A DNA stretch of 64,000 bases from Siphonodentalium dalli (taxonomy: Eukaryota > Mollusca > Scaphopoda > Gadilida > Siphonodentaliidae): the NCBI GenBank assembly GCA_032622095.1, contig CP136062.1, positions 9,885,710-9,949,709 of the forward strand, given 5' to 3'. The first letter of the stretch is position 1. Each line of letters opens with the position of its first letter. Shown piece by piece: positions 1-11,897 of this stretch. The position numbers and the translations under genes were made by a program. Under the pieces are notes generated by a model. That model saw nothing but the letters and a program-made list of their open reading frames with translations, ran no database searches and was not told where the DNA came from.

Positions 1-25
1 TATGCGAGGCGACCTATGCAATTTT
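1..25. repeat. Remnant of a hairpin MITE
   Basis: The first bases match one arm of the hairpin MITE found complete at 20005-20335 and 41284-41551 (the segment with GCGAGGCGACCTATG). The element is cut by the window edge, so its orientation and length are unknown. Confidence 0.5.
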
Positions 26-149
26 TTTCCACAACTAAAAACAATTTCCTGCTTGTTTTTTAGTGTTCAAAACCACTTTGAATGAGAGAAATAATGTAAT
101 TCTAACTGGTAAACTGACTGCAGGCAGTTATCGTGTTGTATTTTGTTGC

Positions 150-257
150 AAATTTTGAAATCCAAGATGGCCGCTGGCAGCCATGTTTTTTTGGCCGAAT
201 GACCTCAAAATGACTCATTCCTATTTACATGTCCATGTTAACATCCATGATAAATAG
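150..257 (+). repeat. Single ~160-bp satellite unit fragment
   Basis: Contains the diagnostic core of the satellite that is tandem at 4.8-6.4 kb: the CCAAGATGGCCGC block, the GGCCGAATGACC block and the ACATCCATGA block in the same order and spacing. It is an isolated copy without recognisable element ends. Confidence 0.7.
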
Positions 258-309
258 TATGCACAGAAATTCATATACAGCTGTTTACAGTGAATTTCCC
301 CCCGCAAAT

Positions 310-900
310 CTCTGTTTTAGTGTTAAAAGGGGGGGTGGGTGTCAAAAAATGGTCGGAAAAAACTGCCGAAAACGAAAAAAAATTGGCGGTGGGGGTGGGT
401 GGGTACAAAAAATGAGCGAAAGGGAAAAAATGCCATACGTGCCTGAATTTTTTTTCCGACCCCCCCCCCCCCTGACAGTTATGGAAGAAATAACCACAAA
501 ATAACCATATTTGTGCTATGGGAAAAATAACCAGAAACCATATTTGTGCACATACTAAGTATCTTGAACAAAGACAATTACTACATATGCATTTTGATTC
601 ACAGAAAGGCACCAACCCCCTTTCAACATTAGTTTTTAATGAATTTCACCAATGTTATCTCGGGGGGGGGGGGTGAAAACTACTTTAAATGCTCCATTTC
701 CTGTCAACAGAGAAGATGGGAACAACCGCAAGCTGTTTTAAACTACAAACAAAGTAAAATATTGTATTTGGATAAAAATTGCATGTTCTGGAATACTTGT
801 TTTGGCCTCTGGACACCCATGGGGACATTGTGTATTGCATTTTTTTATCCAGCCCCCCCCCCCCCAAATCAAATTGGTGGTTAAATGTTCAAAATTTCTA
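310..900. repeat. Low-complexity segment with poly-G/poly-C tracts
   Basis: Holds G- or C-runs near 330, 385, 461-472, 662-673 and 855-866 in otherwise A/T-rich unique-looking DNA. The short frames across it read through homopolymers and show no domain. No gene is supported here. Confidence 0.6.
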
Positions 901-934
901 TCTCCTAAACGTCTGATGATCAATGGTCATCAGA

Positions 935-1760
935 AAAGTTGCTTTAAGAATTACTATTGCAGAAAATATTTATGTCCCTGGCACCGCCCATATTTTACCC
1001 GGTGACCCAATTTCAATCACAGTCATCTAGCTATCATCCCCACCAAATATGACCCCATTTGGTCTGGCGGTTCTGGAGATGTTTTAAGAATTACTATTTA
1101 GAAGACTATAGCCCGGGCGATAGTTCGCTTGCCAAGTGATGATTGATGGGTATATGGCGGGTCAGAGTCAAATTAGCATAATGGGCGTGGCACCAGATTA
1201 CTTCTGTCAATAATCATATCTAAGAGCTGTGGCATCAAATTAACATAATGGTTGTGGCACCAGATTACTCCTGTCTTATAGAGCTGAAGCTGCAAGAAAA
1301 TATCTGCAAGAAAATATCAGGTAAAATTGCACACTGATATTTTCTTGCTGCAAATATTGCTAAATTTCCGATTGTGAGAGATCTATCATATTTGTGGCCC
1401 CTATTGGTGTGAATTCGTCCATAGCCACCATAGGGGGTGAATGGTGGGGGTCGGGGTGTTTCTATGAGGTATTTTGGGCGGGTCACCCACCCATGCTTAG
1501 CCTCTATTTGACCCAGAGAGCCCAATTGAACAATTCTGAATCCCAGTCACCTCCATACAAAATATCAGGCAACAATAGACCTGATCTTGAGTAGAAGTCG
1601 TTCTAAGAATTGCTATGGCGGGAAAGAGTTATGACCTTTCAAGCTTCACACCTATTGGACATAAATATGAGTCACCGAGGGAATATCCACGCCAAATATG
1701 AACCCATTCAGTCTTATGAATCTGGAGAAGCAAGCCTTGAAATAGCATGTCTGTCATTTG
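935..1760 (+). repeat. Diverged copies of a dispersed ~130-bp repeat
   Basis: Copies share the order GAATTACTAT, GAAAGAGTTATG, TTTGACC, ATCCACACCAAATATGAACC and GGTTCTGGAGA. The same family recurs at 9.73-9.95 kb and 10.6-11.9 kb. It is non-coding and probably part of a non-autonomous element. Confidence 0.6.
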
Positions 1761-2180
1761 CAGAATGAGGTCCCCAGAGGGTGAATTTAGTGATGCTACC
1801 CCGCATAGCGGGCTAGCATCACCAAATTCACCCTCTGTGGACCTCATTCTGTTTACACCTCGGCTGAAGGGGTCATTCAAGCCTTGAAATAGCGTGTCTG
1901 TCATTTGCAGAATGAGGTCCCCAGAGGGTGAATTCAGTGATGCTACCCCGCATAGCAGGCTAGCATCACCAAATTCACCCTCTGTTGGACCTCATTCTGC
2001 TTACACCTCAGCTGAAGGGGTCATTCAAGCCTTGAAATAGCGTGTCTGTCATTTGCAGAATGAGGTCCCCAGAGGGTGAATTTGTTGATGCAATTCACCC
2101 TCTGGGGACCTCATTCTGCTGAGGTGTAAGCAGAATGAGGTCCCACAGAGGGTGAATTTGGTTATGCTAGCCCGCTGGTT
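1732..2180. repeat. Three tandem units of a palindromic element
   Basis: Each ~150-bp unit starts with CAAGCCTTGAAATAG and contains inverted arms (GCAGAATGAGGTCCCC read forward, then in reverse complement) around a short GCTAGC-type centre. The units start near 1733, 1878 and 2028. The family matches the internal arms of the 8-bp-TSD element at 40606-41243, so these are probably partial, tandemly amplified copies of it. Confidence 0.75.
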
Positions 2181-2474
2181 TAGTGAAGTGAATTATGGGT
2201 AATTTTAATTGGAGTGGGCATGTCTGTTCTGTTGTAGTAACCACCATCTTTTATTTTCTGGAATTATGGTAAGAGTTGTTGCGCGATTCTCTTAAAATGT
2301 ACCCTAATCTTGTCAAATTCTTTTGATAATTCTATCTTAATACATCTTAGCTATTATTCGGATCTGCTGTCCCGGTCGAAAAAGGTTTAGTTTGACCAAA
2401 ATGGCTATTGACAAAAGTTTGTTTACAAAATGCACTGAAATGAGCGTACTCGATGACCCGTACACGCTGTAAAT

Positions 2475-2800
2475 TTATTATCGAAAAAAAAAATCACGCG
2501 CTGGACTCTGTCATTTTAAGAATATATAAGTATTACACACAGACACACCAAGTCTCAGCTCAAAATTTTGAAAAATGACAGTTTTATCGACATAAATCGA
2601 TTTTTTTTAAATGGCAAATCCCATGTTACATTTTATCATCGAAAAAAATTCATCTCTTCGATCTAAAAAATAATTACGTGCTGTACCCTGTCATTTTAGG
2701 AATATATAACTATTCTACGGAGACATACCAAGTCTCAGCTTAAAATTTTGAAAAATAAGACTTTTATCGACATAAATCGATTTAAATGGCAGATTCCATG
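2475..2800 (+). repeat. 180-bp tandem duplication
   Basis: The block CTGTCATTTTA(A/G)GAATATATAA occurs at 2508 and 2688. The flanking text (AAGTCTCAGCT, AAAATTTTGAAAAAT, TCGACATAAATCGAT) repeats at the same 180-bp offset. Two diverged copies; no coding signal. Confidence 0.75.
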
Positions 2801-2884
2801 TTAAATCAATTTTAGGGCCCTGCGAATGTTTTCTGAGCTGTTCCATATTGGGGACCAGAGTCCATATTTGACCGGTTCTACCTG

Positions 2885-3760
2885 ATAATTGTGCGACAGT
2901 ACAGTCGCGTTACTTTATACGTCAACATTGGTCATTATCACCCGACAAATTTATTTCGGTCTATCGTATCAACCCCTATTTCCCCCGCGTAGTGTCAACA
3001 TTAGTCTTTATCGCTCCACTAATTTTTATCATTTCATCGGTATGAATTTCATATCCAATTATCCACATATAACCAACCCAACCTCTAATCTCGGTCCAAT
3101 TTTTGTTTTTTTCATCGCTATAGTCACGTTACGTAATATTTTATCACGTGTTACTTGTACTTATATAGCTAAGGTATTACTATAGTATACCATATACATA
3201 TATCATTAGCTATTCCTTTCTATATAATCCTGGTGCCATCTATAGAGATAGAGATAATTTCAGACCCCCCCCCCCCCCAATTTTATATCATTGCTGCTTT
3301 AGTGCAGTCGCGATAAATTACATGGCAACATCGCTCTATTAATTTATGTCAATTCATCGGTACGAACCCCTTTTTCTCCGAGTACATATAACCAACCCAA
3401 CATCTAATCCCGGCCTAAATTATTATTTTTATTTTCATCGGTATAGTCGTGTTACATACATATTTTTATCATTTGATTCTAATTTGCATTGTACCACTAT
3501 AGAAGTCCATAAATGACTATTCTGGCACTATATAGAGATGACTAAGATTCTGACACCCCCCCCTGTTTTATAGCCTTGTTGCAACAGTAGAGTTGAGATG
3601 CATAATATGTCAACATTGGTCGTTATCGCTCTAAAAATTTATATCGGTTCAACCCTTAGCTCCCTGTATCGCCCACCCCTCCCTCAATTTATTTTTTCAT
3701 TTGTATTATAGTCTCGTTACGTACACATTTTATCTCTTGTAACGTTTGCTTCAACACGCC
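2885..3760 (+). repeat. Diverged tandem repeat with poly-C runs
   Basis: Similar phrases (CAGTCGCG, CAACATTGGTC, ATCGCTC, TCGGT-CAACCC, TATAGTC-CGTTACGTA) recur near 2900, 3000-3140, 3305 and 3590, with poly-C tracts at about 3267-3280 and 3556. Too diverged to give an exact unit. No gene seen. Confidence 0.5.
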
Positions 3761-3954
3761 GAGTTCCGCTGCAGACAATACAAAACTGACAACATTTTGA
3801 AATATAAGCAGGCTTCAAACTCATCTTATCCAAGAAAAACTCTAGCTACATAAGAATAGGTAATAGGTGTACACGCATTTGTTGCATTAAAAACCAAAGG
3901 TCCCAAGTCAAGGTCCAAAATCCCCAACACACTGATGTGAGGTTCAACTCCATC

Positions 3955-4640
3955 TACATACAGTAATGTCCAAAGTAATTGATCACTTAACCACAGCAGA
4001 ATTATGGGTATTTTTTCAGGAATTTAAATCCTGAAAAATTACCCATAATTATGCTGTGGTTAAGTGGTCAATTACTTTGGGCATTACTGTAACCAATATA
4101 AGGATTTGAGGTTTAATGATAACTCAATCCACATACAGTAATGTCCAAAGTAACTGACCACTTAACCACAGCAGAATTATGGGTAATTTTTCAGGAATTT
4201 AAATCCTGAAATATTACCCATAATTCTGCTGTGGTTAAGTGGTCAATTACTTTGGTCATTACTGTAACCAATATAAGGATGTGAGGTTTAATGATAACTC
4301 AATCCACATACAGTAATGTCCAAAGTAACTGACCACTTAACCACAGCAGAATTATGGGTAATTTTTCAGGAATTTAAATCCTGAAAAATTACCCACAATT
4401 CTGCTGTGGTTAAGTGGTCAATTACTTTGGGCATTACTGTAGCCCATATACGGATGTGAGGTCTAATAATAACTCAATCCACATACAGTAATGTCCAAAG
4501 TAATTAACCACCCACAGCAGAATTATGGGTAATTTTTCAGGAATTTAAATCCTGAAAAATTACCCATAATTCTGCTGTGGTTAAGTGGTCAATTACTTTG
4601 GGCATTACTGTAACCAATATAAGGATGTGAGGTTTAATGA
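3955..4640. repeat. Tandem array of four ~130-bp near-perfect palindromes
   Basis: Each unit begins CAGTAATGTCCAAAGTAA, runs through CCACAGCAGAATTATGGGTA to a centre near CAGGAATTTAAATCCTG, then returns as its reverse complement to TTGG-CATTACTGTA. Units lie at about 3961-4091, 4135-4267, 4310-4441 and 4486-4612, separated by a ~45-bp spacer (CAATATAAGGATGTGAGG). The palindrome looks like a MITE, but the spacer is copied with it, so the array grew by tandem duplication and not by four separate insertions. Related longer palindromes lie at 27901-28099, 43525-43828 and around 59.4-59.7 kb. Confidence 0.9.
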
Positions 4641-4725
4641 TAACTCAATCGACATAACTAATATAAAGATGTGAGGTTTAATGAGAACTCCATCCACATA
4701 ACTAATAAATATGTGTGAAAATTAA

Positions 4726-6531
4726 ACAAAATGAAAGTGTCAATGACACTGTAGCTCAACTTAGGTAGGGGAATAATTTAATGGTTGACAGTAAATGGAG
4801 GAATAGGAAAGGTGCTAATTGAAATGTCTAACCTGTGCCAAAGGATTTAGTCATGCAAAGAGTAAAATCCAAGATGGCTGTTGGCGGCCATGTTTTTTTG
4901 GCCAATTGACCCCGAAAGGAATCGTTCCCATCTACGTGTCATTGTTAACATCCATGACAAATTTCATGAAGATCTGACCAAAGCTACGACCTGTAGCCGG
5001 CGCCAAAGGATATAGTCATGCGAAGAGTAAAATCCAAGATGGCTGTTGGCAGCCATGTTTTTCAGCCGAACGACCCCAAAATGACTCGTTCCCATCTACA
5101 TGTCACTGTTAACATCCATGAGATATTTCATGAAGTTCCGACCAAAGCTACGACCTGTAGCCCGTGCCAAAGGATTTAGTCATGCAAAGAGTAAAATCCA
5201 AGATGGCTGCTGGCGGCCATGTATTTCGGCCGAACGATCCCAAAATCACTCGTTCCCATCTACATGTCAATATTAACATCTATGACATATTTCATGATGA
5301 TCAGACGAACAGTACGACCTGTAGCCCGCGCCAATGGATTGAATTTTGAAATCCAAGATGGCCATCAGCGGCCATGTTTTTCGACCGAACGACCCCAAAA
5401 TGACTCGTTCCCATCTACATGTCATTGTTAACATCCATGACATATTTCATGAAGTTCCGACCAAAGTTACGGCCTGTAGCCCGTGCCAAAGGATTTAGTC
5501 ATGCAAAGAGTAAAATCCAAGATGGCTGCTGGCGGCCATGTATTTTGGTCGAACGATCCCAAAATCACTCGTTCCCATCTACATGTCAATATTAACATCT
5601 ATGACATATTTCATGATGATCAGACGAACAGTACGACCTGTAGCCCGCGCCAATGGATTGAATTTTGAAATCCAAGATAGCCATCAGCGGCCATGTTTTT
5701 CGACCGAACGACCCCAAAATGACTCGTTCCCATCTACATGTCATTATTAACATCCATGACATATTTCATGAAGTTCCGACCAAAGCTACGGCCTGTAGCT
5801 CGTGCCAAAGGATTTAGTCATGCAAAGAGTAAAATCCTAGATGGCTGCTGGCGGCCATGTTTTTTGACCGAACGACCACAAAATCACTCGTCCCATCTAC
5901 ATGTCAATATGAACATCCATGACAAATTTCATGATGATCAGACGAACAGTACGACCTGTAGCCCGTGCCAATGGATTGGATTTTGAAATCCAAGATAGCC
6001 GCCAGCAGCCATGTTTTTTTGCCGAATGACCCCAAAATGACTCGTTCCAATCTACATGTCAATGGCAACATTCCTGACAAATTTCATAAACATCGGACCA
6101 AAGGTACGACCTGTAGCCCGCGCCAAAGGAATTAGTCATGCAAAGAGTAAAATCCAAGATGGCTGCGGGCAGCCATGTTTTTTGGCCGAACGACACCAAA
6201 ATCACTCGTTCCCATCTACATGTCAATATTAACATCCGTGACATATTTCATGATGATCAAACGAACAGTACGACCTGTAGCCCGCGCCAATGGATTGAAT
6301 TTTGAAAACCAAGATGGCCGCCAGCGGCCATGTTTTTTGGCCGAATGCCACCAAAATGACTCGTTCCCATCTACATGTCAATGTCAACATTCATGACAAA
6401 TCTCATAAAGATCAGACCAAAGGTACGACCTGTAGCCCGCGCCAAAGGAAATTGTTGACGGACACACGCACACACGGACGACGGACGCCAAACCATGGCG
6501 ATAGCTCAAACTTACAAAGTAAGTTGAGCTA
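4726..6531 (+). mobile_element. Satellite-bearing interspersed element, full copy
   Basis: Starts ATGAAAGTGTCAATGACAC (a 13-bp hairpin) followed by TAGCTCAACTT, and ends in a (CACA/GGACG)-rich tail and AAGTTGAGCTA, so the two TAGCTCAACTT blocks form inverted ends. Between them lie about ten ~160-bp satellite units. They alternate in two types, one with GGATTTAGTCATGCAAAGAG and one with GGATTGAATTTTGAAATC, giving a higher-order dimer of 319 bp (identical frames start at 5164 and 5483). The structure matches bivalve pearl-like elements (core satellite between fixed flanks). The short ORFs across it are satellite shadows. Confidence 0.8.
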
Positions 6532-6534
6532 AAA

Positions 6535-7490
6535 ATGATGGCGTCCAATATGGTCTACCTAATTCTGCTCCAAAAACATGTATATTGAATATATGGATGT
6601 TTATTGGGGGGAAACCGATTATTTCAATGATATTTTCATTAACTGGGATCCAAAACCCGACCTACGGGAGCGCGCGACTGTATCTTAAGCATATGTGCAT
6701 ATTTAATAAGCCAACAATTGGAATCCCAACAGAGAAGATTGGCGCGGGTCCCTTGAGCTTGTGCGATCTGTCCATCAAACAATATTTAGACATCCCAAAG
6801 ACACGTAAGGCCCAATAACTTAATATGCAGAATAGATACATCTATTGCCTGAGTGACTAATATTTATATTTGTTACAATGAGGTCAAATATTTGCGAAGC
6901 CAGCGCCACAATTCTTTCCCTCCATAGTAAATCTTAAAACAACTTCTAAAGAATGATTTATTGACCTTATATTTGGTATGGAGCGTCCTTGATTTACTGG
7001 AGTTCAGATTTGTTAACATCACGTCACCAAAACAATTACTTGCGAAGCCACCTGTAGCCATAACTATTTCCCTCCATAGTAATTCTCAAAACAACTTCTT
7101 AAGAACAATTGACCAGGGGGGTGGGGGGGGGGGGGTGGGCTCCTTATTATTCAGGTCAGTCGTGCAAACATTGGAAGAGCCAGGGTCGATCATTTTTTTT
7201 AAACTAAATTTTACATTTAAATTATTGCTTTATTTAACCAAAAAAAAACAATGGGAAAATTAACTTTTACTACTTGCTAAATTTTATCTTTTAATTATTT
7301 CATTTAAATTTTAGATTAAAATTTAAAAATACACAGTCCCAGTATTTACAGTATACCAAGTCCAAGTCTTTATAATCTGTTGAGTGACCCCACAGTCATT
7401 TACTTGCTTTGTTAGTAATAATTTGAAGGATTACTTGTTTAAACGCAATTGTTATCAAAATATTTTATGTATTTTTTATAATTTCTATTT
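6535..7490. other. No gene seen; G-tract at 7116-7135
   Basis: A/T-rich sequence with a repeated phrase (TTGCGAAGCCA, CCTCCATAGTAA) at 6893 and 7041 and a poly-G run in GACCAGGGGGGTGGGG. No domain-bearing frame. Confidence 0.5.
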
Positions 7491-7499
7491 ATATGTAAC

Positions 7500-7940
7500 T
7501 AGCAGGTGGACCCGACTTCGTTCGGGCTGTTTCCCCTCTGCTTTTCGGCGAATTGCGCGATTTGACCTTGAATTGTCCATTTTGAATGTCAAGGTCAGGT
7601 GGGGGTCACGATTTGACCCGTCCAAAACACTGCCCGGACAAAAGTACCCGTCGAAATCCATCCGGTTTTACCCGATTTTACCTCGAATTGATCATTTTGA
7701 AGGTCAAGGTCAGGTCGGGGTCACGATTTGACCCGTCCAAAACACTCCCTGGAAAAAATTACCACTAAGTATCAAATTTCGTTAAAATCCGTCAGGCAGT
7801 TTTCCAACACCAACACATCAAAAATGGTGGAAATCGGCCCAGCGGATACCGGGAAATCGGCCCAGCGGATACCGAGATACCCTATGTATAAAATTTCGTC
7901 CGTAAAAATCCGCCAGTTTTACCCGATTTGATTTCCACTC
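7500..7940 (+). repeat. Interspersed repeat with AAGGTCAGGT duplication
   Basis: Begins AGCAGGTGGACCCGACTTCG. An internal block (CATTTTGAA-GTCAAGGTCAG followed by CACGATTTGACCCGTCCAA) occurs twice, at about 7580 and 7690. The phrase CAAATTTCGTTAAAATCCGTC resembles the 3' parts of invertebrate SINE/LINE-type repeats. Not assigned to a family. Confidence 0.55.
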
Positions 7941-8399
7941 AAGTATATAAACGCGCCTCATATACACACGCTCATTAATTATCAAGCTTCAACGTAAAGA
8001 TAAATTAGCATTGTGTGGTAAATTTTAACTAATTATAACTAATTATTTTTCGCCGTCAACGTTCAACAATGTCGATGTTGTTGGCATAGACGGCTTGGGG
8101 GCCACCGGTAGATTCGTACACGGAAGCCATTTCAGCTAAATGGATAATAATTTATCGAACTTTTACCCGCGGGGTAACTGTAAACGACTTGAGCCTATGC
8201 GTGGTGTGAATATACAAAAAATAAATCTATCGACAATAGACCTAAGAATATCAGCTGTAACAAAATTTATATATCAGAAATTGTAAATGATATATTTTGG
8301 GATAGATACACGATTCTTAATAGCCTGCAATTGACAATATATATTGTAAATGTTATAATTTTGGGATAAATACACGATTCGTAATTGCCTGCAAATTGC

Positions 8400-8662
8400 T
8401 TACGTCCGTCGACGTATGAATATAGAGTTATCCTCCCTGCATCGGGTGACAATCACGCCGAATCCGGATATATGAGTTTTGAAGGTCAAGGTCGCGTCGC
8501 ACGGGTAAATTAATATGCCTATGCCAGTTCCCGGTCGAAAGTACCCCCACATACCAAGTTTCATCGAAATCGGGTCGGCCGTTTTCGAGTTCATCGCGAT
8601 CACACACACACACACCCTAACACACATCCTCCCACAGATCTTCCAAAATATATAATAGATAA
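8400..8662 (+). repeat. SINE-like or LINE-3'-like repeat with (CA)n tail
   Basis: Contains TTGAAGGTCAAGGTCGCG, CATACCAAGTTTCATCGAAA and CGGTCGGCCGTTTTCGAG-type text, then (CA)n at 8602-8613 and ends AATATATAATAGAT. The 'accaagtttcatcgaaatcggtcggccgtt' phrase is a common 3' module of invertebrate non-autonomous retroelements. Superfamily uncertain. Confidence 0.5.
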
Positions 8663-8889
8663 TATAATCTTGGTGGCGTTACCATTTCTGACTATGGTTT
8701 TCTTGTTACCACTTTAGAGGGCGTTCTCTAGTAGATTAACAGTGATTTACCCGCACAGTAAAAAGCGATAACGCCCGGCATCAAACCGGGAGTTATGCGT
8801 TAACGATATTAATGGCCCGCTTCCGGTTTGACAACAAACATACGACACATGGTTTGAATTGTTTACATTTTGTGTGATCGTTCGAAAAA

Positions 8890-9096
8890 ATGTCTCAATC
8901 AAGTGAACTAGATGAGGAGTCCTTAAATTCTCTTGAAAACAGTTCAAAACCAGCATCGACAACAAAATCAACCCAGTGGGGAGTGAGAAAATTATCAGAA
9001 TGGCTTGCAAACAGGAATAAGCAATGTGATTTCTTCCAAATTTCTCCTGATGAAGTTAATTTTCACTGCTTTGTGCATGACAAAATTCAGATTTAA
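8890..9096 (+). CDS. Short ORF resembling the N-terminus of a Crypton/DUF3504-type recombinase
   Basis: A 68-residue ATG frame with A-rich start context (AAAAAATG). It opens with a Ser/Glu-rich stretch (residues 1-27), then TQWGVRKLSEWLANRN and DFFQISPDEVNFHC. The T-x-W-x-V-x-x-x-x-x-W-x-x-x-R-N pattern resembles the N-terminal helix of Crypton-derived tyrosine recombinases (ZMYM/KCTD1/QRICH1-type DUF3504), but the catalytic domain is absent. It could be exon 1 of a spliced gene or a transposon fragment; I find no convincing donor. G/C-rich palindromes about 100 bp upstream and downstream favour an element. Confidence 0.35.
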   Translation: MSQSSELDEESLNSLENSSKPASTTKSTQWGVRKLSEWLANRNKQCDFFQISPDEVNFHCFVHDKIQI

Positions 9097-9248
9097 CACC
9101 AAATTATTAAAAGAGTTATTATTTCAGTTGACATATTGCTGCTTACTCACTCATCTATGTTCTAGTTGGGTTTCATTTCAGAGAGTGGTAATAATAGTAA
9201 TAACTTGATTTTGTCGGGCGTTATATTTATTAACGGCCCTCCAGAAAT

Positions 9249-9326
9249 GATTAACAGCCCTCGGGCCATTAAAGGCCCTCGACTTCGTCTAATTGGACCT
9301 TTAATGAACCCCTCGGGCTGTTAATC
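9249..9326. repeat. Hairpin with GATTAACAGCCCTCGGG arms
   Basis: GATTAACAGCCCTCGGG at 9249 is matched by its reverse complement ending at 9326, and an inner stem (CCATTAAAGGCC against GGACCTTTAATG) is nested inside. It follows the short ORF at 8890 and may be the end of an element that carries that ORF. Confidence 0.65.
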
Positions 9327-9729
9327 ATGATCCTATTGAAACATTTTGGCATCCTTTCAACTCAGTGGGAGTCAATTTAAAAAAAAAATTAATTTCCACT
9401 TTTGACATAAAATAAAATAACGCCTTCCAAAATCAAGTTATTGGTATATTAATGACATGGGTACAATTAACGCTAGCTGGCCAAAGCTAATATAATTGAC
9501 TCCACCTTCTGGTGGGAGATGATCTGGTCTATGTTGGGAAGGGAAAGTCTAAAGTGTCTCAGTGATTTCATAACTAAGTTTCATAACTCTGCAGATGTTA
9601 TAATGACCTTAGTTTTTCAATTTTTATTAAATATGTTTTTAAAACAAATATTTAATTGAGCAACGAATTAAATAAAAATTATTATTATTTTTTGGTTGAG
9701 CAAGAGTTTAAAAAAATTTAGTTCAGAGT

Positions 9730-11897
9730 TATAGCATTGGATTCACAACTATTTGACCTGGTGACCTCATTTCAACAAATCGGAATGTGAGTCACCTACG
9801 GAACATCCATACCAAATATGAACCCAATTGGTCTCATGGTTCTGGAGATGTTTAAAGAATTGTTGACGGATGGAAGACAGACGATGAGTGATGAATATAG
9901 CTCCACTGGAGACTTAGTCTCACCAAAGTCTCATTCAAATTCAATAGTTCCCATTTAGAGGTGATCCTAAACATGCCTGTAAACTTTCAAAACATATCAC
10001 CACTAAATGTGGGCTGCAACTTGCAAGGTGTGCTATTCAATTCAAAAGAGAAATCCAAGATGGCCACTGGCTGCCATGTTTTTCCCATGAATTTCTAAAA
10101 CAAGACAGTCAATGACTGTCGCTCACCAGACTGCAAAGACTGGGACTCTGGAGACCACACCAGTCAGAACTTTTCATAATCACTTTAAACGAAGTAGATC
10201 TAAACAGGATATGTGGCATATGTGGCTAGAGAGGCTTCATGTATGTAGATCGGTGAATATCCAACTTGAAATTACCAACTGTACAGTACTGATCACCCCC
10301 CTCCTCCAGCTCAACAAGTCCCCTCCCAAGTCTTAGGTTGGAACTTCACAACCGACATCTCAAACTTTCTCAATTGTTGGAAATTTCCAATCTCACAAGC
10401 GCCTTATTATAAAACCATTTAGACATGTTTGAAGCCCAATTATCCATGGACCCAAAACACCATACATGTATGTCAGATTAATCAGTCAGGTAGTTCCAAT
10501 GTAGATGTTTTAATGAATTTGGTATTTCAATGATTTTATTAGACACAAAAATGTTAACTGCCCATAGCCCCGTCATTTCCGTCAGTCACTAAAGGATCAT
10601 CCATACTATATGTAAGCTAAATAGTCCAACCTCTCTTGAGAAGACATTTTAAGAATTACTATAGAGACATACAGTTATGTCCCTGGTGACCCCATCTGAA
10701 TAAATTTTAATCCCAGACACAAAGAACCCTTCATACTAAATATCAGTAAAATAGACATAATGGACCTTTTGAAGGAAGCATATTAAGAGGGAAACTGTCC
10801 TTCGCTTGGTCCCTATTTGACCGGGTGACCCCATTTTAAAAAATCGGAATTACTGTCAAACAAGAACATTCCATGCTAAATAAGCCAACTAGTTCTTGGC
10901 TCTTGCAAACATATTTTAAGAATTACTGTGGTGGAATAGTTATGTCTCTGCCCTTATTCGACTTTGTGATCCCATTTTCACAAATCTGTCACCCAAGGTA
11001 ATTTCATACCAAATATAAGCAAAATAGGCCATTTGATTTTTGCATAGAAGACATATAATGAATTACTATGAAGAGAAAGAGTAATGTAGCTGGCCTTGCA
11101 CCTACTTGACCTGGTGGGACAAATCTGAATCACACATCACCAAAGGAGCCTCAATATTAAATATGAGCTAAATAGAGCTGGTGGTTCTTTCAAAGAACAC
11201 TTTTCAAGTTTGCCAAATATGTTCAAGTGAAGTGGTGGATGTGTTAAATATCCTGTTGAAAGATTTGAACAATACATATGATAGATTGTTGTTGTAATTG
11301 GGAATGAATGACCTCTAGCAGATCTCCAGGGAATGTTTATAAAATGTCAGATTTCACCTGACATGTGTAGGCATACCCCGCACACAGTTAAAGCCAAAGT
11401 AAATGCTTCTTATTTATGATTCTGTCAATAATTTGAGTAAATATTATTTTTGGGACCAGGGTGGCAGAAGCAGTGAACTTGAGTAAAGGGACAGGGGAGC
11501 ACAATATATATATAATTGACCATGGAGTTAAATATAAAAATTGTCCCTGGCTCCGCCCACATTTGACCCAGTGACCTCATTTGAACAAATCTGAACCCCA
11601 GTCACACAAGGACCCTTCATGCCAAATATGAACCCATTCGACCCGATGGTACAAGAGAAAGAAGTCGTTTTAAGAAATACTATGGATGGAAAGAGTTATG
11701 GCCCTGTCTTCGCAACTATTTGACCCAGTGACCTCATTTGAACAAATATGAATTTTAGTCACCTAGGGAACATCCACACCAAATATGAACCCATTCGGTC
11801 TTATGGATTGGGAGAACATGTTTAAAGAATTGTTGATGGACGGACGGGGAGTGATGACTATAGCTCCACTGGAGACTTCGTCTCAGGTGAGCTAAAA
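9730..11897 (+). repeat. Cluster of dispersed ~130-bp repeat units with a conserved end
   Basis: Units with GAATTACTATG-GGAAAGAGTTATG, TTTGACC-GTGACC and ACCAAATATGAACCC recur from 9.74 kb to 11.8 kb. Two sets end in the same sequence, TATAGCTCCACTGGAGACTT followed by GTCTCA (9896-9920 and 11860-11890). A satellite fragment (CCAAGATGGCCACTGGC) lies at 10050-10085. Non-coding; the shared end suggests non-autonomous elements. Confidence 0.6.

Noticed and set aside
5164-6532. Many 60-80-residue ORFs with [15 protein letters not shown]-type sequences, also at 16.8-17.5, 29.5-31.5 and 32.8-34 kb
   Set aside because: They follow the ~160-bp satellite unit, end at unit boundaries and appear in every copy; no sign of protein selection.
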